This document shows, one piece after another, positions 42,649-48,797 of a stretch of 48,797 nucleotides of DNA. A model generated the notes under the pieces. That model was not told the origin of the DNA. It was given only the letters and a program-made list of their open reading frames with translations, and made no database searches. How positions within the stretch are numbered: the first letter of the stretch is position 1; every line of letters begins with the position of its first letter. The stretch lies in contig JAEEMK010000009.1 of NCBI GenBank assembly GCA_016283175.1, positions 1 through 48,797 of the forward strand, in the 5' to 3' direction. A program made the position numbers and the translations under genes. This DNA comes from Bacteroidales bacterium (lineage in GTDB: Bacteria; Bacteroidota; Bacteroidia; Bacteroidales; P3).

Positions 42649-45090
42649 TTAAATCAATACTTGCGGCAGAACCTGCGACATTTCGGTCACGTAGTGGAAC
42701 GTAAGTCCCGACAGATAATCCTGCGTAATATCCTCCACATCGCGACGGTTGTCCTCGCAAAGCACTATGTCAGTGATACCTGCACGCTTGGCTGCAAGAA
42801 TTTTTTCACGTATGCCTCCGACCGGAGTCACTGCACCGCGCAGCGTTATTTCGCCAGTCATAGCATAGTCGGAACGCACCTTGCGGCCAGTGAAGGCACT
42901 GACCATAGCCGTGAACATCGTTATGCCAGCCGACGGGCCATCCTTTGGTGTGGCACCTTCAGGAACGTGGATATGAATGTTGCTGTTTTCAAACACATCG
43001 TTGTCAATGCCAAGTGTCGATGCATTGGCTTTGATATATTCGTATGCCAGCGTCGCCGACTCTTTCATAACATCGCCGAGGTTACCCGTCATAGTCAGGT
43101 TGCCTTTGCCCTTCGAAGTGCAGGCTTCGATAAAAAGGATAGTACCACCGACCTGAGTCCAGGCCAAGCCCGTCACCACAGCCACACGAGGCTCGTCACC
43201 ACGACGTTCGCTTTGATGCAAGGGCAACCCAAGCACAGGGCGCAACTCATCGACACCTATCTTTTTCGGAGCCTCGTCACCAGACGCAACCCTCACTGCA
43301 CGGTTGCGCACCATTTTGCCTATGGTCTTTTCAAGCTGACGCACCCCCGACTCGCGAGTGTAATCCTCAATCATACGACGCAGCACTTCGACGGAAAAGA
43401 CAAAAGAACCGCGTTTGAAGCCATTGTCGACCAATTGGCGTGGAACCAAATATTGCTTGGCAATCTGCAGTTTTTCCTCCATTATATAGCCCGGCACCTC
43501 TATTATCTCCATACGGTCTAACAAAGCAGGATGTATGCCTGCAGTGCTGTTGGCCGTAGCGATAAACAGCACGTTAGAAAGGTCATAGTCCACATCGAGA
43601 TAGTTGTCGTGAAAAGCGACATTCTGTTCTGGATCAAGCACTTCCAGCAATGCAGCCATAGGGTCGCCACTAAAATTATTGGTCTGAACTTTGTCAATCT
43701 CGTCAAGGACGAAAACAGGGTTGCTGACCCCTGCCTTAATCATACCGTTGATGATACGTCCTGGCATAGAACCCACATAGGTGCGACGGTGTCCACGAAT
43801 CTCGGCCTCGTCGTGAACACCGCCCAAGGCCACACGCACATACTCGCGACCCAATGCCGAAGCAATGGATTTGCCCAGCGAGGTCTTGCCAGTACCAGGG
43901 GCTCCGACAAGGCAAAGCACAGGCGATTTACGCTGCTCCGTCAAGTTGAGCACCGCCATCATTTCAAGGATGCGCTCCTTAACCTTCTCGAGACCAAAAT
44001 GATTGTTGTCTAACCGCTTGCGGGCCTTGGCCATATCCGAATTGAAACTGCCGCGACGTCCCCACGGCAAATCAAGCATAAGATTCAGGTAGTTAAGTTG
44101 CACACTGTAGTCAGGTGTAGCGGAATTGGTGCGTAGCAATTTATCCATCTCGTGTTTGAAATGTTCTGCCACAACATCACTCCACAACATTTTAGAAGCT
44201 CGTTCACGCAAACGCGCCACCTCTGCCTCGTTAGAAGCACCGCCCAGCTCTTCCTGTATTATGTGCATCTGCTGGTTGAGGAAATATTCACGCTGCTGCT
44301 TGTCCATTGACGCGCGTGTTTTCTCCTGTATCTCGTGGCGCAAATCTTCCATAGCGGAGAGTCCCTGCGTATGACGTATCAAAGCATAGATGCGCTCGGC
44401 AAAGGTTGCTTTCTCAAGGAGTTTCTGCTTTGAAGCAACGTCGATGTCGATATGCGACGCTATAAAGTTAACAAGCATACGCGGTCCACGTATCTCTTTG
44501 AGAGTCTTAATAGTTACATCGCCGGGATTGACTGATTTAAGATAGGCAGAATACTTGCGGGCCAATATCTTTGCCGATTCACGTTCCTCCTTGGTACATC
44601 CATCCTTCTTGTCGGCAGTATCGGCTTGCAGTTTCTCGCCCATCAAAAAAGGCTTGACACTAACAAACTCACCGAGACGGAAACTGCTGCTTCCGCGTAA
44701 AATGGCAATGACATCATTATTAGGCATATCGATAACCTTCACCACTTGGGCAAGGCTGCCAATGTCATATAAATCGTTGCGTGATGGGATGTCATTATAG
44801 TCATTGCGTTGTGTTACAACACCGATATACTCGCCACTCGCAGCCACCTTACGCAGAAGTTTGAGCGACATATCGCGCGTAATGTTGATCGGCGTAATAG
44901 TGCCAGGAAAGAGTACATTGCCCGTCATCGGCAGTATGGGAATTATGTCGGGGCAGTCAGGGTTGTTCTCAAATAGAAATTCTTCCATATTGGAGCCGTC
45001 TGTCATAGGCAGCACCTCAATCATCGCCGAGCTCAATCTGACGCTGTTTTCCACATCTTTAAATAGTTCGTCTATATAATCGTTCTTCAT
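42649..45090 (-). CDS. lon: ATP-dependent Lon protease
   Basis: A cytoplasmic AAA+ serine protease (813 residues, full length). N-terminal substrate domain, then Walker [10 protein letters not shown] (396-404), VFVLDEIDK as Walker B, and the C-terminal protease with Ser720 (GPSAGI) and Lys763 (REKILAAK), the Lon Ser-Lys dyad. It degrades misfolded and regulatory proteins. Upstream in the same direction is the L31 gene with its own terminator. Confidence 0.97.
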   Translation of the reverse strand: MKNDYIDELFKDVENSVRLSSAMIEVLPMTDGSNMEEFLFENNPDCPDIIPILPMTGNVLFPGTITPINITRDMSLKLLRKVAASGEYIGVVTQRNDYNDIPSRNDLYDIGSLAQVVKVIDMPNNDVIAILRGSSSFRLGEFVSVKPFLMGEKLQADTADKKDGCTKEERESAKILARKYSAYLKSVNPGDVTIKTLKEIRGPRMLVNFIASHIDIDVASKQKLLEKATFAERIYALIRHTQGLSAMEDLRHEIQEKTRASMDKQQREYFLNQQMHIIQEELGGASNEAEVARLRERASKMLWSDVVAEHFKHEMDKLLRTNSATPDYSVQLNYLNLMLDLPWGRRGSFNSDMAKARKRLDNNHFGLEKVKERILEMMAVLNLTEQRKSPVLCLVGAPGTGKTSLGKSIASALGREYVRVALGGVHDEAEIRGHRRTYVGSMPGRIINGMIKAGVSNPVFVLDEIDKVQTNNFSGDPMAALLEVLDPEQNVAFHDNYLDVDYDLSNVLFIATANSTAGIHPALLDRMEIIEVPGYIMEEKLQIAKQYLVPRQLVDNGFKRGSFVFSVEVLRRMIEDYTRESGVRQLEKTIGKMVRNRAVRVASGDEAPKKIGVDELRPVLGLPLHQSERRGDEPRVAVVTGLAWTQVGGTILFIEACTSKGKGNLTMTGNLGDVMKESATLAYEYIKANASTLGIDNDVFENSNIHIHVPEGATPKDGPSAGITMFTAMVSAFTGRKVRSDYAMTGEITLRGAVTPVGGIREKILAAKRAGITDIVLCEDNRRDVEDITQDYLSGLTFHYVTEMSQVLPQVLI

Positions 45091-45198
45091 AAAAGTTTTT
45101 TTCCGTATACATCTACATATTCAACAGGCCGCACAACGCAACCCAAAACAGAATCTTTTTACGCACACAAGACGCAAAAGTTTCGTTTGTGGACAAAA

Positions 45199-45225
45199 AA
45201 AAAGCTCTTACCAGAAGAGCTTTTT
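45199..45225 (-). terminator. Rho-independent terminator of rpmE2
   Basis: AAAAAGCTCTT, 5-nt loop, AAGAGCTTTTT (45199-45209, 45215-45225), 30 bp after the L31 stop on the minus strand. Confidence 0.9.
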
Positions 45226-45255
45226 CCTAACATTTAACCTAAAACAAACTACTTA

Positions 45256-45513
45256 TTATTTTTTGTTGTATCTTTTGTACTTGCTCATAAACTTGTCAAC
45301 GCGTCCAGCGGTGTCAACCAGTTTCAGTTTACCAGTGAAGTACGGATGCGACGTGTTCGAGATTTCAAGCTTCACAACGTCATACTCATTGCCGTCGGTA
45401 TAGACGACTTTCTCTTTCGTGTTGGCGCAGCTCTTGGTGAGGATCATAGTGTCGTTAGACATATCTTTGAACACGACGAGTCTGTAGTTCGAGGGATGAA
45501 TTCCTTTTTTCAT
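45256..45513 (-). CDS. rpmE2: 50S ribosomal protein L31 type B
   Basis: An 85-residue ribosomal protein L31 of the long type B form (MKKGIHPSNYRLVVFKDMSN, ISNTSHPYFTGKLKLVDTAGRVDKFMSKY). It has a single Cys (SCANTKE) instead of the two CxxC pairs of the zinc-binding type, so it does not need Zn. In many bacteria a zinc-independent copy replaces the zinc form under scarcity; here no second copy is visible in the window and the gene may be constitutive. Monocistronic between a full promoter and a terminator. Confidence 0.95.
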   Translation of the reverse strand: MKKGIHPSNYRLVVFKDMSNDTMILTKSCANTKEKVVYTDGNEYDVVKLEISNTSHPYFTGKLKLVDTAGRVDKFMSKYKRYNKK

Positions 45514-45598
45514 TGTCTTATTTTTTTGCCGTTTTAAACAGTGGTTTTATAAACGATTGATTAAAAAATTGATTTCTTTTTTATTCGATTTGAGTTTG

Positions 45599-45629
45599 CA
45601 AAAGTACAAACATTTTTCAAACCCACAAA
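45599..45629 (-). promoter_or_regulatory. Bacteroidetes-type promoter of rpmE2
   Basis: On the minus strand TTTG (45629-45626), 19-bp spacer, TACTTTTG (45606-45599). A full consensus match, about 85 bp before the ATG. Confidence 0.75.
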
Positions 45630-45782
45630 ATATTTTTCACAACCAAAGTGGCTACAGACCATATAAATCTGATTATCAATCCTCAGAATAACGAATAATT
45701 TTTCCAATCAACCTTCTCTCGCACATTTTATCAGGATCAATTCGACAGCAGATAAGCCAAAATCGGTCCTTAAAAAAAAGCA

Positions 45783-46541
45783 CTATTCAAAGTAGGTTAT
45801 CTGGCGAGTAATGACTTCGTAAAGGTAGCCTTCCGATGGTGTCACGTGGTAGACATAAGCCTGAGTCCAGTTGCCCTGTTCATCATAATAGTAAGTATAG
45901 AGGAAAGCCTGACGCAAGGTCGTGAGATAGTACGAGCAGCGCTCGGCAATAAAGCCCTCGGTATCATATCGGTACTTCTCGGTACCACGATAAATGTTGT
46001 TTTCACCCTCGGTAAAGGTCGCAAGCGAACGATATCCGGCATTGTTATATTCATATTTGGTCGATGCCAGTTCCTTGTTGTTTTCGCTATAGACAGTAAC
46101 CTTCTGAAGCACATTGTCCTTGTCAAACTGATGCACCGTACGTTCCTCCAGCGAGTCTGCAATACCGAACATTTCTGCCGTGATAGTGCGATTCTTCTTG
46201 TCGTAGACATATGTGGTCTGCGACAACAGTTCACTGTATGGTTCGTGTGTGCGAATGTCTTTTACCAAACGGTTCTTTTTGTCATATGTAAAACCAACTA
46301 TGATGACAGGATTGCCCATAGTGTCATAGTATGTTGTCTGAGTGAAATAGCCAGCCTCATTGAAATTGTGTCGAACTGGCTGAGCAACAATGCGCCCCTG
46401 CGGCGTACGGATGGTGGTCAGCACCGATTTCACTTTGCCTTTAAGGCGCTCTTCCTTGATATCGGTACCAAAATGCTGTGCACTGGCAACATAGCCCAGC
46501 GACAGAAAAAATGCTGTAAGAATCAGTATTCTCGACTTCAT
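45783..46541 (-). CDS. YD-repeat-like exported protein
   Basis: A 252-residue exported protein with a signal peptide (MKSRILILTAFFLSLGYVASAQ) beginning at 46541; the frame opens at 46565 without coding signs. The mature part consists of short repeats of the type YDxxNRxxxDI / YEYNNAGYRSL / YRYDTEGFIAE / YYYDEQGNWTQAY, resembling RHS/YD repeats. These form a beta-sheet surface usually on the outside of the cell or in the periplasm. No toxin or anchor domain is seen. A TATTTTTG -7-like box lies at 46570-46563. Confidence 0.8.
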   Translation of the reverse strand: MKSRILILTAFFLSLGYVASAQHFGTDIKEERLKGKVKSVLTTIRTPQGRIVAQPVRHNFNEAGYFTQTTYYDTMGNPVIIVGFTYDKKNRLVKDIRTHEPYSELLSQTTYVYDKKNRTITAEMFGIADSLEERTVHQFDKDNVLQKVTVYSENNKELASTKYEYNNAGYRSLATFTEGENNIYRGTEKYRYDTEGFIAERCSYYLTTLRQAFLYTYYYDEQGNWTQAYVYHVTPSEGYLYEVITRQITYFE

Positions 46542-46895
46542 AATCCTTCTGTTTTGAAAATGCAAAAATACACTTTTTTTTTCATACAGCCGGTTTCGAT
46601 GTAAAAAAGTTGATGAAAAAAAGGAACTGATTTGGTAATGCTTCCTTATAAGGATTCACAAGTGGCACATAAAACGCCTTATCACCACTAAGTGTCGAAC
46701 AATCACAAATCATATACTCACTTTTTTTTCATACACTGTTTTTGTATTTCAAAAAGGTTTCGTATATTTGCTTTTTTGAAATGGATATCACTTTTCAGCT
46801 ATCCTGCTAAATATCAAGGCAAAACTTCGCCATATTGTTCTTACGGATAGTTAAAAAAGTTATATTATAGATATATAAGAACGAAAAACAACAAT
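46542..46895. other. 354-bp intergenic region with divergent promoters and a short repeat
   Basis: Divergent spacer holding -7 boxes for both neighbours and two similar CTTTTTTTTCATACA-like segments (about 46571-46588 and 46722-46737). No gene is evident. Confidence 0.6.
46741..46770 (+). promoter_or_regulatory. Promoter of the dNK-kdsB operon
   Basis: TTTG (46741-46744), 18-bp spacer, TATATTTG (46763-46770). The leader to the kinase ATG would be about 120 nt, which is long for a simple operon start. Confidence 0.55.
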
Positions 46896-47510
46896 ATGCA
46901 TATAGCAATAGCTGGCAACATAGGATCTGGTAAAACGACGCTGACCGACAAATTGGCGAAGCATTACGGCTACGAAGTCCTTATGGAGAAGATGGACGGC
47001 AATCCGTACATCAACAGTTTCTATGAGGATATGCGAAGGTGGAGTTTTAACCTGCAGATTTACTATCTCCACACGCGCTACAAACAGTTGCTGGAGATGA
47101 AACAGACAGGTATGGACTTTGTGCAGGATCGCACATTGTATGAGGATGCATACATTTTCGCTCCAAACCTTCAGGCTATGGGACTGATGAACACTCGCGA
47201 CTACGAGAACTACATCGCCGTTTTCGAGCTTCTCGAATCGTTTGTCCAGCCTCCTGACCTGCTGATTTACCTTCACGGCGAGGTACCGTCACTCATTAAA
47301 CAAATTCAACGCCGCGGACGCAGCTACGAAAACTCGATAAGGCTTGACTATCTGACCAATCTGAACGAGCGCTACGACCGATGGTTTGACAGTTACGACA
47401 AAGGCAAATCGATGATGATCGACATCGACGAGCTTAACTTTGCCGACAGCCGTGAGGACTTGGGCGCAGTAATCAACAAAATCGATGCAGAATTCAATGG
47501 ATTGTTTTAA
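46896..47510 (+). CDS. Deoxynucleoside kinase
   Basis: A 204-residue cytoplasmic dNK-family kinase salvaging deoxynucleosides (deoxyadenosine/deoxyguanosine type) with ATP. P-loop GNIGSGKT (7-14), the catalytic/substrate motif DRTLYEDAYIF, and the LID region QIQRRGRSYE carry the family signature. The first gene of a three-gene operon with kdsB (18 bp further) and the HU-like gene. Confidence 0.92.
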   Translation: MHIAIAGNIGSGKTTLTDKLAKHYGYEVLMEKMDGNPYINSFYEDMRRWSFNLQIYYLHTRYKQLLEMKQTGMDFVQDRTLYEDAYIFAPNLQAMGLMNTRDYENYIAVFELLESFVQPPDLLIYLHGEVPSLIKQIQRRGRSYENSIRLDYLTNLNERYDRWFDSYDKGKSMMIDIDELNFADSREDLGAVINKIDAEFNGLF

Positions 47511-47528
47511 CATTAAAACCACAATAAT

Positions 47529-48269
47529 ATGAAAATTTTAGGCATTATCCCCGCACGTTACAACTCGACCCGCTTCCCAGGCAAACCGCTTGTGAAGATT
47601 GGGGACAAGACAATGATAGAGCACGTATGGAACGGTGTATACGGCACCAAAATCGTCGACCGCGTCGTTGTTGCCACAGAAGACAAACGCATTATGGATG
47701 CTGTGGCAGCCTTCGGTGGCGAAGCCATTATGACAGGCAAGCACCATAAAAGCGGCACTGACCGTTGCGGCGAAGCAATAGAAAAGCTTGGCGAAGACAT
47801 CAACAACTACGACGTTATCATCAACATACAGGGCGACGAGCCAAAGGTAGCCGCCGAGCACCTTAAACTGGTGGTCACAGCTTTTGAAGACCCAGCCTGT
47901 CAGATTGCAACACTGAAGAAAAAGATTAAGACATTGGCCGAGCTAAATTCGACAAACACCGTCAAGGTGGTATGCGATCAGAGCGGCAAGGCACTATATT
48001 TCAGTCGTCAAGCCCTGCCTTACATACGTGGCATCGCCAAAGAGATGTGGCTGCGCACACGTCGCACCAACTATTACAAGCACATAGGAATCTACGCTTT
48101 CCGTCGCGAGGTGCTACAGCAAATTGTCAAACTGCCGCAGACACCGCTAGAGAAATGCGAATCGTTGGAACAACTGCGCTGGATGGAAAACGGCTACCAC
48201 ATTCAGGTACTTGAGACTACCAAGGAAAGCGTGGCAATCGATATGCCAGAAGACCTGCTGAAACTTTAG
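47529..48269 (+). CDS. kdsB: 3-deoxy-manno-octulosonate cytidylyltransferase
   Basis: Cytoplasmic CMP-KDO synthetase (246 residues, full length) activating KDO with CTP for LPS inner-core synthesis. ARYNSTRFPGKPL is the nucleotide-binding motif, GKHHKSGTDRCGEA and NIQGDEPKVAAEHL follow, and RTRRTNYYKHIGIYAFRRE is the KDO-binding region. It marks the organism as a diderm with LPS. It starts 18 bp after the deoxynucleoside kinase gene. Confidence 0.96.
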   Translation: MKILGIIPARYNSTRFPGKPLVKIGDKTMIEHVWNGVYGTKIVDRVVVATEDKRIMDAVAAFGGEAIMTGKHHKSGTDRCGEAIEKLGEDINNYDVIINIQGDEPKVAAEHLKLVVTAFEDPACQIATLKKKIKTLAELNSTNTVKVVCDQSGKALYFSRQALPYIRGIAKEMWLRTRRTNYYKHIGIYAFRREVLQQIVKLPQTPLEKCESLEQLRWMENGYHIQVLETTKESVAIDMPEDLLKL

Positions 48270-48336
48270 AACAACAGCCACAAAGCGGGATTCGAAAAAC
48301 CATTACTATTAAACCTTAAAATCTATAAACCCCTAA

Positions 48337-48797
48337 ATGAATATAACCGATTATTTGGTAGATTACCTCAAAGCTGGCAACGCGGTGACGATACCGCAAA
48401 TCGGCATACTGGCAATGCAAGAGGTTGAGGCCCACTTCGACAGTGCAACATCGACCTTTTATCCTACGCGGAGCACCATCCAGATGATGCCCGACGGAAC
48501 TAAATGTGCCGACTTTATTCAGCATTTGGCCGACAAAGAATGTGTGAGCAAAACAACGGCTGAAAAGATTTGGAAGAACTATGTCGACGCCCTTACTGCA
48601 AAAATTGCCTCCGAGGGACGCTGCCAATTAAGCGACCTTGGCGCCCTAGTGTCTACAGACGGACATTACGGTTTCGAACCCGCCGAAACAATAAACCTTA
48701 AAGAAACGGCTCAAAAACTCCAACCTGTCACTGTGATGCGCACCCACACCGTCGCCAGCAGCGACCCCTTCGATGCTTTTGAACAGCCTTTGAAAGA
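48337..48797 (+). CDS. HU-like (CCDC81-type) domain protein, partial
   Basis: The first 153 codons of a gene running off the window. It begins MNITDYLVDYLKAGNAVTIP followed by QIGILAMQEVEAHF, resembling the HU-fold of the prokaryotic CCDC81-like proteins that in Bacteroidetes often end in a SPOR domain. A second related segment is EGRCQLSDLGALVSTDGHYGF (around 93-113). No signal peptide. The full protein might sit at the cytoplasm-division-site interface, but the defining C-terminus is outside the window. It follows kdsB by 67 bp. Confidence 0.6.
   Translation, partial: MNITDYLVDYLKAGNAVTIPQIGILAMQEVEAHFDSATSTFYPTRSTIQMMPDGTKCADFIQHLADKECVSKTTAEKIWKNYVDALTAKIASEGRCQLSDLGALVSTDGHYGFEPAETINLKETAQKLQPVTVMRTHTVASSDPFDAFEQPLK

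Noticed and set aside
42613-43521. 302-codon plus-strand frame opposite lon
   Set aside because: Shadow of lon, which has an intact Walker A and Ser-Lys dyad in the other strand.
45256-45513. L31 gene as part of a zinc-starvation island
   Set aside because: The promoter is a standard housekeeping type and no zinc-uptake gene or Zur-like site is seen nearby.

Overview
The window is a gene-dense chromosomal stretch from a member of the Bacteroidetes, most probably order Bacteroidales. The evidence is Bacteroidetes-type promoters (TTTG, about 19 bp, TAnnTTTG) in front of several genes and tRNAs, type IX secretion (T9SS) C-terminal domains on two exported proteins, a PorE-like TPR/propeller/OmpA protein, CMP-KDO synthetase (an LPS-making diderm), menaquinone synthesis, many short lipoproteins, and few Shine-Dalgarno sequences. 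I cannot resolve genus or species. I see no phage, insertion sequence, CRISPR array or plasmid gene; the layout is core chromosome with unusual local features.

Left part (1-8.4 kb): menA (cut by the edge) lies behind aspS. A flavodoxin lipoprotein converges on an unusual 912-residue protein joining a GltS-family sodium/glutamate symporter to an Omp85-type outer-membrane barrel through an internal signal peptide and a 7-bp tandem repeat. A 689-residue EF-hand/membrane protein follows. Middle-left (8.4-20.2 kb): a DUF2147 protein, ackA without a visible pta, a PorE-like protein coupled to a sirtuin, a T9SS cargo, a lone polysaccharide-export lipoprotein behind tRNA-Ser, two identical tRNA-Asn genes, a small Cys-rich membrane protein, a nitroreductase, a PepSY-like exported protein, purA and an uncharacterised 202-residue protein.

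Middle (20.4-30.2 kb): a tight minus-strand series encodes a GH20 hexosaminidase, an acyltransferase, an M20 amidohydrolase, a MATE transporter, an NTPase-CYTH fusion and murB, pointing to cell-envelope and amino-sugar metabolism. An orphan Wzx-type flippase follows on the plus strand. Right part (30.2-48.8 kb): murF, an exported protein, ftsK and an O-methyltransferase lead into a compact cluster of three very small Cys-rich lipoproteins around a MauE/DoxX-thioredoxin fusion. Then come tRNA-Pro, a T9SS type B cargo with an OmpA-like partner, lon, an L31 type B gene, a YD-repeat-like exported protein, and a plus-strand operon of a deoxynucleoside kinase, kdsB and the start of an HU-like/CCDC81-type protein.

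Main candidates for something undescribed are: (1) three dispersed ~100-bp near-perfect palindromes (about 8.15, 20.34 and 37.94 kb) built from an 11-bp unit containing TGTACA, with paired changes in the arms of two copies; (2) the transporter-barrel fusion with a heptanucleotide repeat at its junction; (3) the CxC lipoprotein/thioredoxin cluster.
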